The position numbers and the translations under genes are program-made. From Micrococcaceae bacterium Sec5.7 (lineage in GTDB: Bacteria > Actinomycetota > Actinomycetes > Actinomycetales > Micrococcaceae), in contig CP144169.1 in NCBI GenBank assembly GCA_039636785.1, positions 806,001 through 870,000 of the forward strand: a stretch of DNA of 64,000 nucleotides, read 5' to 3'. Within the stretch, counting starts at the first letter, position 1, and each line of letters starts with the position of its first letter. Shown one piece after another: positions 9,215 to 17,950 of the stretch. The notes below the pieces were generated by a model. The model was not told the DNA's origin. It made no database searches and saw only the letters and a list, made by a program, of their open reading frames with translations.

Positions 9215-9766
9215 GTGCGTTTCACTGCGATGAACCGGGGCCAGCGCGGCAAGCTGGCATTGGCAACGGCCGCCCTTGGCGTCAGCCTGCTGACCGTGAC
9301 CGGCTGCGGCTACATCACCCCACAGCAGACTACTCACCAGTACGCTGCCTCGGACGGCATCCGCACAGATCTGGGCCCCCTGCAGCTCCGCAACATCCTG
9401 ATCATCTCCGCCGGAAAGGACAAGCCGGGCCGCGTCATCGGTGCCGTGTACAACTCGTCCTCCAAGGATGTGAAGCTGACCATCAGCGGTGCATCCGGCT
9501 CGCAGACCCAGGTTTCCGTCAAGCAGAAGTCCTACACCCTGCTGAACGAGTCCACTGATGCGGCGATCCTCAGCACCACAGGCGGTGATCCCGGGTCCCA
9601 GGTCGAGGTAAGGATCGCTGAAGACGGCACTAACCTGGACAAGCCCATTGGGGTGCCCGTTTTGGACGGCACGTTGGATTCCTACAAGCAGTATCTGCCG
9701 GCCGAAAGCGAACCGGCCCAAACGAGCTCACCGACGCCGTCGCCGACGTCGAGCGCCAACCACTAG
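9215..9766 (+). CDS. Secreted lipoprotein, unknown function
   Basis: A 183-residue protein with a lipoprotein signal peptide ending in the lipobox LTVTGC, about 30 residues in. The mature part looks like a single beta-rich domain: it has LRNILIIS and GRVIGAVYN strands like the PCu(A)C/DUF461-type or related copper-chaperone-like lipoproteins, but without a Met/His copper site that I can see. A Ser/Thr/Pro-rich tail follows. The GTG at 9215 has GAGGAG eight bases upstream. It is divergent from carD and ends at a strong bidirectional terminator. Confidence 0.8.
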   Translation: MRFTAMNRGQRGKLALATAALGVSLLTVTGCGYITPQQTTHQYAASDGIRTDLGPLQLRNILIISAGKDKPGRVIGAVYNSSSKDVKLTISGASGSQTQVSVKQKSYTLLNESTDAAILSTTGGDPGSQVEVRIAEDGTNLDKPIGVPVLDGTLDSYKQYLPAESEPAQTSSPTPSPTSSANH

Positions 9767-9781
9767 CGAGCGCCAACCACT
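9750..9781. repeat. 15-bp direct repeat spanning the lipoprotein stop codon
   Basis: CGAGCGCCAACCACT occurs at 9750-9764 and again at 9767-9781. The first copy encodes the last residues of the lipoprotein and the second lies just after the stop. It looks like a recent slippage duplication. Confidence 0.8.
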
Positions 9782-9830
9782 GGCGGAGGACCGTCCGCCA
9801 GTGCGGCTCACCGGCCGCTATCACAGCATA

Positions 9831-9865
9831 AAAGGAGGGGCTCCCCGGCGGGGAGCCCCTCCTTT
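9831..9865. terminator. Bidirectional terminator between lipoprotein gene and regX3
   Basis: A perfect 16-bp stem (9831-9846 with 9850-9865) has a three-base loop. The arms end in AAA/TTT, so it can serve both converging genes. Confidence 0.9.
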
Positions 9866-9893
9866 GCGTTTGCTGTCCTGTCTGGCTGCCGGT

Positions 9894-10574
9894 TTACGGC
9901 TCGAACTTGTAGCCAAGTCCCCGGACGGTGACGAGGTATCGAGGCACCGAGGGGTCCGGTTCGATTTTGCTGCGGAGCCTCTTCACATGGACGTCGAGGG
10001 TTTTGGTGTCGCCCACATAGTCGGAGCCCCAGACACGGTCGATCAGCTGGCCGCGTGTCAGGACGCGGCCGGAGTTGCGGAGGAGCATCTCCAGAAGTTC
10101 AAACTCCTTGAGCGGCAGGGATACCTGTTCCCCGCCCACACTGACCACGTGGCGCTCGATATCCATACGTACCGGACCTGCCTGGACGGTGGAGGAGATC
10201 AGTTCCTCGGGCTCGCCCTGGCGGCGCAGGACAGCGCGCACACGGGCCACGAGCTCGCGGGAGGAATACGGCTTGGTGACATAATCGTCCGCACCAAGCT
10301 CCAGCCCCACCACCTTGTCGATTTCCGAATCCTTGGCGGTAAGCATGATGACCGGCACGCTGGAACGCTGGCGAAGCTGGCGGCAGACTTCGGTGCCGGA
10401 CAGACCCGGGAGCTGCAGGTCCAACAACACGAGGTCGGCGCCGTTGCGGTCAAACTCTGTGATGGCGTCCAGGCCGTTGTCCACAACCCCGACCTCAAAA
10501 CCTTCCTTGCCCAGCAGATAGGACAACGGGTCGCTGAACGATTCTTCGTCCTCGACAATAAGAATCCTGCTCAA
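9894..10574 (-). CDS. regX3: Phosphate-type two-component response regulator (RegX3/PhoP-like)
   Basis: A 226-residue OmpR-family regulator. The receiver domain has the acidic pocket (EDEE at 8-11), the phospho-acceptor Asp52 in LVLLDLQLPG and the conserved Lys in VTKPYSS. A winged-helix DNA-binding domain follows (VLTRGQLIDRVWG, VHVKRLRSKI, VRGLGYKFEP). The order with the SenX3-like kinase and divergent phoU identifies it as the actinobacterial phosphate-starvation regulator. Its start overlaps the kinase stop by four bases. Confidence 0.93.
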   Translation of the reverse strand: MSRILIVEDEESFSDPLSYLLGKEGFEVGVVDNGLDAITEFDRNGADLVLLDLQLPGLSGTEVCRQLRQRSSVPVIMLTAKDSEIDKVVGLELGADDYVTKPYSSRELVARVRAVLRRQGEPEELISSTVQAGPVRMDIERHVVSVGGEQVSLPLKEFELLEMLLRNSGRVLTRGQLIDRVWGSDYVGDTKTLDVHVKRLRSKIEPDPSVPRYLVTVRGLGYKFEP

Positions 10575-11791
10575 GCGCTAGCTCCTTGTTCGTGGACGCC
10601 GGCGGCGTCGTGTCGTTGAATGGCTTTTGGCCGCCCGGAGGTAGAGCGGGGCGCTGGTTCGTCGTTCTCCTCCTGCCCTTCCATCTCCGGAAGCCGCAGT
10701 GTAAATGTTGATCCCTGCCCCGGCTGTGACCAGAGGGTCACTTCGCCGCCGTGGTTGGAAATGACGTGCTTGACGATGCTCAGGCCCAGCCCGGTTCCGC
10801 CTGTGTGGCGCGACCTCGCTGCGTCCACCCGGTAAAAGCGTTCGAAGACCCGTTCCTGGTCCTCCGGGGTGAGCCCGCCGCCCTGGTCCGTCACCGACAC
10901 GGCAATGAGGCCCTCTTTGGCGCGGACACCGATACCCACCCGGGTGTTCTCCGGCGAATACCGGATGGCGTTGTCAATCAGGTTCCGCAGGGCCGTGACC
11001 AGCAGGTCCTGGTCGCCGTAGACCATCGCATCCACCCGGCCGCCGATGACGATCTCGATGTTTTTGCTCTCGGCCGGCAGCTGCGAACGATCCACCGCCT
11101 CTGTGATCACGGTGTTGATGTCGACGGGGTGGCCCTGCTGTGCGACATTTGCCCCCTGCAGACGGGACAGTTCAATGATGTCCTGCACCAGCGCGGCCAG
11201 GCGGGCTGATTCCTTGTGCATACGCTTGGCAAACCGGCGCACGGCTTCTTCATCGTCTGCCGACGATTCCAGCGCCTCCGCAAGGAGCGAGATGGCTCCC
11301 ACAGGGGTTTTGAGTTCGTGGGACACGTTGGCCACAAAGTCGTTCCGGATCTCCTCGGTGCGGGTGATCTCGGTGCGGTCATCAGCCAGGAGCAGGATGT
11401 ATTCCTCGCCAAGCATGGCTGCCCGGACCTGGACAATGATGGTTCCCTGGCCCAGGGGACCGCGCGGGAGTTCCAGCTGCTTCTCGAGGATGACGCCGTC
11501 CCGCCGGACCCCTGCCGTCATGTCCAGAAGCTGTTTGTGGACCACGGTGTGGCCGCGGACCAGGCCGTAGGCATAGGCGCCCGGGCTGGCACGCACCACG
11601 CCGTCGATCGCGTCCACCACAACAAACGCCCGTCCTACGACGGCAAGCACCTCAGCGGCGCCGGCAGGCAGAGCGGGTTCATCGAAATCGACGTCCACCA
11701 GCTTCCGCTGCTTTTCGCTGACCCTGAATGCGAGCACGCCAAAGATGCCGAACGACAGGCCGATCAGGCCGGCGATGACACCAACGAGCAT
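10571..11791 (-). CDS. senX3: Sensor histidine kinase SenX3-like
   Basis: About 406 residues with one N-terminal membrane helix (GVIAGLIGLSFGIFGVLAF), then a PAS-like region. A HisKA domain carries the phosphorylated His158 in NVSHELKTP. The HATPase_c domain has its N box (NLIDNAIRY), G1 box (DQGGGL), F box (FERFYR) and G2 box (GTGLGLSI). The lack of a large extracytoplasmic domain is typical of SenX3, which senses phosphate through the Pst/PhoU complex. An upstream GTG at 11800 is an alternative start. Confidence 0.92.
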   Translation of the reverse strand: MLVGVIAGLIGLSFGIFGVLAFRVSEKQRKLVDVDFDEPALPAGAAEVLAVVGRAFVVVDAIDGVVRASPGAYAYGLVRGHTVVHKQLLDMTAGVRRDGVILEKQLELPRGPLGQGTIIVQVRAAMLGEEYILLLADDRTEITRTEEIRNDFVANVSHELKTPVGAISLLAEALESSADDEEAVRRFAKRMHKESARLAALVQDIIELSRLQGANVAQQGHPVDINTVITEAVDRSQLPAESKNIEIVIGGRVDAMVYGDQDLLVTALRNLIDNAIRYSPENTRVGIGVRAKEGLIAVSVTDQGGGLTPEDQERVFERFYRVDAARSRHTGGTGLGLSIVKHVISNHGGEVTLWSQPGQGSTFTLRLPEMEGQEENDEPAPRSTSGRPKAIQRHDAAGVHEQGASA

Positions 11792-11860
11792 AGGATCCAC
11801 GGCTCCAGCTTATGCCGTCAGAAATGCGGCAAGGGTGCATCTGCTGCGAATCGGCGGCCG

Positions 11861-11904
11861 GTTCAGCTAACGTTCACCTATTGGTGCCTAACAGTTCACC
11901 CGAC
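11861..11904. promoter_or_regulatory. PHO box: four 11-bp direct repeat units
   Basis: Units begin at 11861 (GTTCAGC), 11872 (GTTCACC), 11883 (GGTGCCT, degenerate) and 11894 (GTTCACC), exactly 11 bp apart. GTTCACC repeats with this period are the known PhoP-type binding units of Streptomyces. It lies between divergent senX3-regX3 and phoU, so it predicts RegX3 control of both. Confidence 0.85.
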
Positions 11905-11999
11905 GCTGGCAGAGTTACCAGTTGGACTGCCGGAACTGTGACATGAAATCTGCCTGCCACCCAGGTGACCGGCAGGATTTCCAAGGAAAGGACGCATAC

Positions 12000-12662
12000 G
12001 TGCGTAAGGTTTTTCAGGAGGAGCTCACCCAGGTGGGTGACCAGCTCATCGAAATTTCAAGACTCGTCAGCGAAGCTATCGACAAGGCCACAACATCCTT
12101 CCAGGTTGCGGACGTTGACCTCGCACAGGATGTCATCGCGGCGGACGCCCGGATCGACTTCGTCCAGAACAGCCTCGACGAGCGCGCCATCGACATCCTG
12201 GCCCTCCAGGGACCTGTGGCCAGCGACCTCCGGATGATCGTTGGCTCCCTCCGGATGAGCGCCTCGCTGGAACGCATGGGGGATCTGGCCCGCCACATCG
12301 CCCAGCTGGCCCGGCTGCGCTACCCGTCCACCGTGATCCCGGCATCCCAGACCGAGACCTTCAGGAAGTTCGCCGAGCTGGATCTGCTGATCGCCACCAA
12401 GCTCACAGAACTGCTTGAGACCCGCGACCTGGAAGTGGCCCGCGAAATTCTCAAAGCGAACATTGCCGTTAACGATCTCCACCTGAGCGTCTTCAAAGCC
12501 ATCGCGTCGCCCGAATGGGCAGAGTCTCCGGCGACGACTGTGGACGTGGCGCTCGCCAGCCGCTACTTCGAGCGGTTCGCGGACCACGGCGTTTCCGTCG
12601 CCCGCAAGGTCACCTATCTGGTCACCGGCGAATGGCAGCCGCAGAGCCTCGGCGAAGGATAA
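12000..12662 (+). CDS. phoU: Phosphate signalling protein PhoU
   Basis: A 220-residue all-helical protein with two three-helix PhoU repeats. It links the PstSCAB transporter to the phosphate-sensing kinase and keeps the regulon off when phosphate is ample. Family motifs include MRKVFQEEL at the start, the acidic metal-site segment DLRMIVGSLRMSASLERMGD and, in the second repeat, FERFADHGVSVARKV. The GTG at 12000 has AAAGGA seven bases upstream and gives the normal family length. It is divergent from senX3-regX3 across the PHO box. Confidence 0.94.
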   Translation: MRKVFQEELTQVGDQLIEISRLVSEAIDKATTSFQVADVDLAQDVIAADARIDFVQNSLDERAIDILALQGPVASDLRMIVGSLRMSASLERMGDLARHIAQLARLRYPSTVIPASQTETFRKFAELDLLIATKLTELLETRDLEVAREILKANIAVNDLHLSVFKAIASPEWAESPATTVDVALASRYFERFADHGVSVARKVTYLVTGEWQPQSLGEG

Positions 12663-12680
12663 CCGCCACAGCAAGACGCA

Positions 12681-12742
12681 CGACGGCGGCCTGTCACCCA
12701 AAGCGCTTGGGGACAGGCCGCCGTCGTAGGTTCTATTTTTTG
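12681..12742 (+). terminator. phoU terminator
   Basis: A 16-bp stem (12681-12696 with 12713-12728) is followed by ATTTTTT at 12736-12742. The T-tract overlaps the end of convergent gpmA. Confidence 0.85.
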
Positions 12743-13479
12743 CCCTGGTTGGCCACTGCCAGGATGGCCTCGGCTGCTGCTGCTGGATCCAGGTAGGTGC
12801 CACCCGGATTCAGCGGCTGGAAGTTCTCGTCCAGATCGTAAACCAGCGGAATGCCGGTGGGGATGTTCAGGCCGGCGATGGAATCGTCGCTGATGCCGTC
12901 GAGGTGCTTGACGAGCGCGCGCAGGGAGTTGCCGTGGGCCGTGACCAGGACGGTCTTGCCGGCTTTGAGGTCCTCCTTGATATCGGATTCCCAGTAAGGC
13001 ATGAGCCGGACCAGAACGTCCTTGAGGCACTCGGTGCGCGGCACGGCGTCGCCGATATCGGCATAGCGCGGGTCCCCCACCTGGGAGAATTCTGCGTCGT
13101 CAGCCAGTGGCGGCGGCGGGGTGTCGTACGAACGGCGCCACTCCATGAACTGCTCTTCGCCGTACTCGGCGAGGGTCTGGGCCTTGTCCTTGCCCTGCAG
13201 CGCGCCGTAGTGGCGCTCGTTCAGGCGCCAGTCGCGCTTGACGTCGATCCAGCCGCGGTCGGCCTTCTCCAGAGCCAGGTTGGCGGTGTTGATGGCCCGC
13301 CTCAGGCGCGAGGTGTAGAGGATGTCCGGGAGTACATTGTGCTCTACCAGCAGCTCGCCGCCGCGGACGGCCTCCTCGCGGCCCTGGTCGTTGAGGTCAA
13401 CGTCCACCCAGCCGGTGAACAGGTTCTTGGCGTTCCAGTCGCTGTGGCCGTGGCGCAGCAGAATCAGCTTGTAAGTCAT
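12733..13479 (-). CDS. gpmA: 2,3-bisphosphoglycerate-dependent phosphoglycerate mutase
   Basis: A 248-residue glycolytic enzyme that interconverts 3- and 2-phosphoglycerate through a phosphohistidine. The RHG motif [10 protein letters not shown] near residue 10 holds the phosphorylated His. ERHYGALQG gives the catalytic Glu, and VTAHGNSLR the second His. The ATG at 13479 ([11 protein letters not shown]) has AGGA eight bases upstream and gives the standard length. It is convergent with phoU. Confidence 0.96.
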   Translation of the reverse strand: MTYKLILLRHGHSDWNAKNLFTGWVDVDLNDQGREEAVRGGELLVEHNVLPDILYTSRLRRAINTANLALEKADRGWIDVKRDWRLNERHYGALQGKDKAQTLAEYGEEQFMEWRRSYDTPPPPLADDAEFSQVGDPRYADIGDAVPRTECLKDVLVRLMPYWESDIKEDLKAGKTVLVTAHGNSLRALVKHLDGISDDSIAGLNIPTGIPLVYDLDENFQPLNPGGTYLDPAAAAEAILAVANQGKK

Positions 13480-13543
13480 GATTTTCATCCTAGCCGAGCG
13501 ACCGCACACCGCGCCTAGCGTTACATTCCCATAGGCTGGGGCC

Positions 13544-14392
13544 GTGGTGCAGAAAGCTGAACGGGTTGTGGCCCCCCAGACGTCCGGCAAGGGCAGGTCC
13601 GGGAGTGGCAGGTCCGGCAAGCCGGTGGGAAACGTCACCAGGGGCACCACCAACCCGAACCGCATGCGCCGGCTGGACCGCTGGCTCACCGGACCGCAGG
13701 CCTGGCGGCTACGGTCGGCACCTGACCCTCTGGTGATCGATCTGGGCTACGGGGCATCGCCGGCCACCGCCGTCGAGCTCTTTGAACGCCTGTCAGCGAT
13801 CCGCCCGGATGTGCGTGTCTGCGGGATTGAAATCGAACCGGAACGGGTCCGGGTGGCCAAGGCCCTGGAAAGGCCCGGACTGAGCTTCCAGGTGGGCGGC
13901 TTCGAGCTCCCCGTACCGGGGAAACCCGTGCTGGTCCGCGCCTTCAACGTGCTCCGGCAATATGAGGAAGCCGATGTGGCCGGGATTTGGCGGCTGGTGC
14001 AGAGCAGGCTGGCGCCGTGCGGACTCTTCATCGACGGCACCTGCGACGAAATCGGTCGGCGCGTCACGTGGGTTGCCCTCGACAGCGAGCGGCCGCTCAG
14101 CCTGAGCCTGTCCATGCGGTTCGGAGGCTTTGTGCTTCCGTCGGAGATCGCCGAGCGGCTGCCAAAGGCCCTGATCCACCGCAATGTCGCGGGTGAACGG
14201 ATCCATGCGCTGATGCAGGCGATGGACCGGGCATGGCTTGGGTCAGCGCCTTTGGCGTCGTTCGGGAACAGGCAACGCTGGACCGCCATGTGCAAGGCAC
14301 TGCTCGACGGCGGCTGGCCGGTTCAGGACGGGCCGTCGCGTTGGCGCCTGGGGGAACTTACGGTCGGCTGGGAGGCCGTGGCACCGGACTAA
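13544..14392 (+). CDS. Predicted class I SAM-dependent methyltransferase
   Basis: A 282-residue protein. Residues about 60-160 look like a Rossmann methyltransferase: motif [12 protein letters not shown], then acidic GIEIEPERV at the end of strand 2 and LFIDGTCDE later. The first 40 residues are Gly/Arg/Ser-rich and probably disordered. I cannot name the substrate. The GTG at 13544 is the first start in frame; it is divergent from gpmA with a 64-bp gap. Confidence 0.7.
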   Translation: MVQKAERVVAPQTSGKGRSGSGRSGKPVGNVTRGTTNPNRMRRLDRWLTGPQAWRLRSAPDPLVIDLGYGASPATAVELFERLSAIRPDVRVCGIEIEPERVRVAKALERPGLSFQVGGFELPVPGKPVLVRAFNVLRQYEEADVAGIWRLVQSRLAPCGLFIDGTCDEIGRRVTWVALDSERPLSLSLSMRFGGFVLPSEIAERLPKALIHRNVAGERIHALMQAMDRAWLGSAPLASFGNRQRWTAMCKALLDGGWPVQDGPSRWRLGELTVGWEAVAPD

Positions 14393-14453
14393 CGGTTCGA
14401 CCGGTTCAACCACCGGGCTTCAACCACGGGCTCAGCCACCGGCGTGGCGCTGG

Positions 14454-14801
14454 TTACCAGGGGCCGTAGGGGCCCACGTTGCGGCTGCCGCCGCGGCCGG
14501 TGTCCTTCACGGCCGGCCGCACGTCAGCCAGATAGACGGAGGCCGCCACCACCGCAGCCAGTCCGAAAAGTCCCAGCGGGCCGAAAAGCCCGCCGCTTCC
14601 ACCGAGACTGCCCCATACAGCCAGGACCCCGATGGCGAACCCGCCACAGGTCAAGCCAAGCCAGAATGTTTTGGTGCGCTTACCCGTCGCTTCGAAGGCA
14701 TTCGCCTTGTGCCGGAGGCAGTCGAAGAAAGCCCATGCCTCCAGTGCAAGGGCAACGAGGCCCAGGACGAAGTACACGCCTGTTTCGACATAAAAGATCA
14801 T
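14454..14801 (-). CDS. DUF2516 family membrane protein
   Basis: About 115 residues with three or four hydrophobic helices. The first helix is followed by FFDCLRHK, and the last hydrophobic segment by VYLADVRPAV, the most conserved part of actinobacterial DUF2516 proteins. Function is unknown. The ATG at 14801 has GGACGG seven bases upstream; a GTG at 14816 would add five residues but has poor spacing. Confidence 0.8.
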   Translation of the reverse strand: MIFYVETGVYFVLGLVALALEAWAFFDCLRHKANAFEATGKRTKTFWLGLTCGGFAIGVLAVWGSLGGSGGLFGPLGLFGLAAVVAASVYLADVRPAVKDTGRGGSRNVGPYGPW

Positions 14802-14825
14802 GAGTTTTCCGTCCACAACCCCAGC

Positions 14826-16043
14826 CTAGCCGTCCAGCGCGTTCAGGGCCTGCTCCAAATCGGCCCAGAGGTCCTCGACGTTTTCGATCCCCACGCTCAT
14901 CCGGACCAGATTCTCCGGAACGCTGAGCGGCTCGGCCGTGTGCCGCCGTCGTCGTTCAATGAGTGACTCAACCCCGCCCAAAGACGTGGCGGGCAGCCAC
15001 AGCTGCAGCGCACGGACCAGCTTGTCCGCGGCGTCGGCGCCGTCGAGTTCGCCGGCGGGGGCAATCTGGACGCACAGAATGGAACCGAAGCCCTTCATTT
15101 GCGACCTGGCGCGCTGGTGCCCGGGATCCGTGGGCAGCCCGGGGTAGCGGATGCTCTCGATCCGCGGGTGCCCGCTCAGACGCTCCGCCAGAACCGCTGC
15201 GGACGCCTGCGAGCGCTCGATCCGCAGGGCCAGCGTCCGGAGTCCGCGCAGGGCAAGCCAGGCCTCGAAGGGGCCCGCGATCCCGCCGTGGATGCTGCGG
15301 TGGTGCAGCAGGGCTTCGCGCAATTCCGCATTGGATGTCACCAGAGCGCCAAGGACTACGTCTGAATGCCCGGACAGGTACTTGGTCACCGAGTGAAGAA
15401 CGACGTCGGACCCCAGGCTCAGGGGCTGCTGCACCAGGGGCGTGGAGAAGGTGTTGTCGGTGACCACGATTGCGCCCACTGCGTGCGCGGCAGCCGTGAG
15501 TGCGGGGATGTCCGCGATGCCCAGCATGGGGTTGGTGGGGCTCTCCAGCCAGAGCATGCTGGCAGGCTTGCCCGATGTGCCGGCGGATTTGCCCGGGGCG
15601 TCGGGAACGCCGCCCGCGAGCTGTTCCTTGACCGCGTCGGTGTCCGCGATGTCCACTGTGCGGAGTTCAAGGAAGCCCTTCTCCGCCAGTTCCGTCGCCA
15701 TTACCAGGGATCCGGCATAGCTGTGCGAAGGCATCACCAGCACTCCCCCGGCGGGAAGAAGCGACAGTGCCGAACTGACTGCGGCGAGGCCGGAGGCATA
15801 CAGCAGGCCCGGCAGCGAGGCACCTTCCAGCTGGCCCAGCGCATCCTCAAACGGATCCCAGGTGGGGTTGGAGTAACGGCCGTAGCCGCGGTCGCCGTCG
15901 CCCAGCGGTCCCGTGCCGAAGTATGTGGAAGACAGCACGATGGGCGGATTGACCGGCTCATCGCGTTCGCGGGGCGGACGGCCGGCGGCCACTACTACCG
16001 TTTCAGCCGAGAGGGAGGCTGCATGCTGTTCGGAAAGACTCAT
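14826..16043 (-). CDS. Trans-sulfuration PLP enzyme (cystathionine gamma-synthase/lyase type)
   Basis: A 405-residue fold-type I PLP enzyme of the Cys/Met metabolism family. It handles gamma- or beta-elimination/replacement on homoserine esters or cystathionine. The cofactor Lys221 lies in HSVTKYLSGHSDVV. YGRYSNPTWDPFEDAL near the N-terminus and the ESPTNPML Asp/PLP region are also present. The start at 16043 (MSLSEQ) lacks a clear ribosome binding site, so it may be leaderless. Synthase and lyase cannot be told apart by eye. It is divergent from tmk with 90 bp between. Confidence 0.88.
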   Translation of the reverse strand: MSLSEQHAASLSAETVVVAAGRPPRERDEPVNPPIVLSSTYFGTGPLGDGDRGYGRYSNPTWDPFEDALGQLEGASLPGLLYASGLAAVSSALSLLPAGGVLVMPSHSYAGSLVMATELAEKGFLELRTVDIADTDAVKEQLAGGVPDAPGKSAGTSGKPASMLWLESPTNPMLGIADIPALTAAAHAVGAIVVTDNTFSTPLVQQPLSLGSDVVLHSVTKYLSGHSDVVLGALVTSNAELREALLHHRSIHGGIAGPFEAWLALRGLRTLALRIERSQASAAVLAERLSGHPRIESIRYPGLPTDPGHQRARSQMKGFGSILCVQIAPAGELDGADAADKLVRALQLWLPATSLGGVESLIERRRRHTAEPLSVPENLVRMSVGIENVEDLWADLEQALNALDG

Positions 16044-16133
16044 GGGGAAAGCGTACGTCGCGGCCCTGCGCCGCCGGAAAGCCGTTACGGGCTGCAGGGC
16101 AATCCTGTCTGTGATTGTCGGTAGGCTAGTCCA

Positions 16134-16790
16134 GTGACTACCCAGAGCCCCGGACTTTTCATCGCGTTTGAAGGTGGCGACGGCGCCGGAAAGTCCACGC
16201 AGGCGTCCCAACTGGCCGAAGGCCTCGAATCCCGCGGTCTGAAGGTACTCCGGACACGCGAACCGGGCGGGACCCCCATCGGCGAAAAACTGCGTTCCCT
16301 TGTGCTGGACCACGGCCACGGCCACATTGATGCCCACACCGAAGCCCTCATCTTCGCCGCCTCGCGTGCCGCACACGCCAGCCAGGTCATCCGCCCCGCG
16401 CTGGAACGCGGCGAAATCGTTCTGACTGACCGATACATCGATTCCTCGGTGGCGTACCAGGGTGCCGGCCGCGATCTGGGCACGGACGCAGTCCGCAAGC
16501 TCAACGAGTGGGCGACCGCGGGGCTACAGCCGGACCTCACGGTTCTCCTGGACGTCGAGCCGGAGGACGGGCGCCGCCGCCGGACCGCCGGGGACACCGC
16601 GGAGGACCGGATGGAGTCGGAGGCTGACGAGTTCCATACCCGGATCCGCCACGCTTTCCTGGAGCTCGCGCGGGCGCGCCCGGACGCCTATCTCGTGCTG
16701 GCGGCACGGCTCCCCGTTGCCGATCTTGCTGCCCGGATCCTGGCCCGGGTGGATCAGCTCCTGGCCTACCGGCACGGGACCGCCACATGA
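16134..16790 (+). CDS. tmk: Thymidylate kinase
   Basis: A 218-residue dTMP kinase (dTMP + ATP to dTDP). It has the P-loop GGDGAGKST near residue 14, the DR(Y/X) motif in LTDRYIDSSVAYQG and a Lid-region Arg cluster (GRRRRTAGD). The start is a GTG at 16134. It overlaps the following holB by four bases (ATGA), the standard actinobacterial tmk-holB pair. Confidence 0.95.
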   Translation: MTTQSPGLFIAFEGGDGAGKSTQASQLAEGLESRGLKVLRTREPGGTPIGEKLRSLVLDHGHGHIDAHTEALIFAASRAAHASQVIRPALERGEIVLTDRYIDSSVAYQGAGRDLGTDAVRKLNEWATAGLQPDLTVLLDVEPEDGRRRRTAGDTAEDRMESEADEFHTRIRHAFLELARARPDAYLVLAARLPVADLAARILARVDQLLAYRHGTAT

Positions 16791-17929
16791 CCGTTTGGGA
16801 CGATCTCCAGGGCCAGCCCGCCGTCGTTGCGCAGTTGCGCCAGGCCTCAGAGGGCGACGGCCTCACCCATGCCTGGCTGTTCACGGGCCCGCCCGGATCA
16901 GGCCGTTCCAACGCGGCCAAGGCGTTTGCCGCCGCGCTGAACTGCGACCAGCAGGACGTCTCCCTTCGCGGCTGCGGCGGGTGCGCTGCGTGCAGGACCA
17001 TCCTGGGCGAAACGCATTCGGACGTCACGTTTGTCCGCACCGAAAAAGTAACCATCACCATCGACGAAGCCCGGGAGCTGGTGTCCAAAGCGGGCAACCG
17101 GCCATTGTCGGGACGCTGGCGGATCATCGTGGTGGAAGACGCGGACCGCATGGCCGAACGCACCACCAACGTGCTGCTTAAGGCCATCGAGGAACCTACC
17201 CCCCGCACCATCTGGATGCTGTGTGCGCCGTCGCCCGCCGATGTCCTGGTGACCATCCGATCACGCTGCCGTGCGGTGGCCCTGCGGCTTCCGCCGGCCG
17301 CCGACGTCGCGGCTTTGCTGGTAAAGCGCGACGGCGTGGATCCGGTTCTTGCGGAACGTGCAGCCCGCGCTGCGCAAAGCCATGTGGGGATTGCCCGCAG
17401 GCTGGCCCGCGACGCTGATGCCCGGGAACGGCGGCTGGAAACAGTCCGCTTCCCACTGGGGCTCAGAGGCGTCAGTGCAGCCGTGATGATGGCCGAAAAA
17501 CTGGTGAAGATTGCGACGGAGGAAGCCAACAGTTCCAACGATGAACGTGACGCTGCCGAGAAGATCGCGCTTCTGGCCACCCTCGGCGCCCCGGAGTCCG
17601 GGACGTTGCCGCCGGCCATGCGGAGCCAGGTCAGGCAGCTCGAAGACGACCAGAAGCGCCGGGCTAAACGGTCCATAACCGACTCGTTGGACCGGACGCT
17701 GACTGATTTGCTGTCCTTCTACCGCGACGTGCTGGTCATCCAGATGGGGAACGCCGTCGAGCTGGTAAACGTTGAGTTGAGGGCAGAGCTGGTGGACTTT
17801 GCCGGCCGTTCCGCGCCGGAAACCACCCTCATCCGGATGGACGCCATCAACAAAGCCCGCAAACGGATCACCACCACCAACGTTGCACCGCTGTTGACCG
17901 TTGAGTCCATGGCTGCCAGCCTGATCTAG
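16787..17929 (+). CDS. holB: DNA polymerase III delta' subunit
   Basis: A 380-residue clamp-loader subunit of the AAA+ RFC-like fold. The Walker A is GPPGSGRSN, with Arg where ATPases have Lys, fitting the non-hydrolysing role known for delta'. A four-Cys zinc finger lies at about residues 46-66, and RWRIIVVEDADRM and the SRC motif (IRSRCRAV) follow. The C-terminal helical collar domain starts near residue 215. It is translationally coupled to tmk and 21 bp ahead of a lipoprotein hydrolase. Confidence 0.93.
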   Translation: MTVWDDLQGQPAVVAQLRQASEGDGLTHAWLFTGPPGSGRSNAAKAFAAALNCDQQDVSLRGCGGCAACRTILGETHSDVTFVRTEKVTITIDEARELVSKAGNRPLSGRWRIIVVEDADRMAERTTNVLLKAIEEPTPRTIWMLCAPSPADVLVTIRSRCRAVALRLPPAADVAALLVKRDGVDPVLAERAARAAQSHVGIARRLARDADARERRLETVRFPLGLRGVSAAVMMAEKLVKIATEEANSSNDERDAAEKIALLATLGAPESGTLPPAMRSQVRQLEDDQKRRAKRSITDSLDRTLTDLLSFYRDVLVIQMGNAVELVNVELRAELVDFAGRSAPETTLIRMDAINKARKRITTTNVAPLLTVESMAASLI

Positions 17930-17950
17930 CCCTATTCCTAGGAGAACCGC

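Noticed and set aside
11800-11999. Short plus frame before phoU (from 11922)
   Set aside because: The text before the GTG at 12000 is not PhoU-like and the ribosome binding site is just upstream of 12000.
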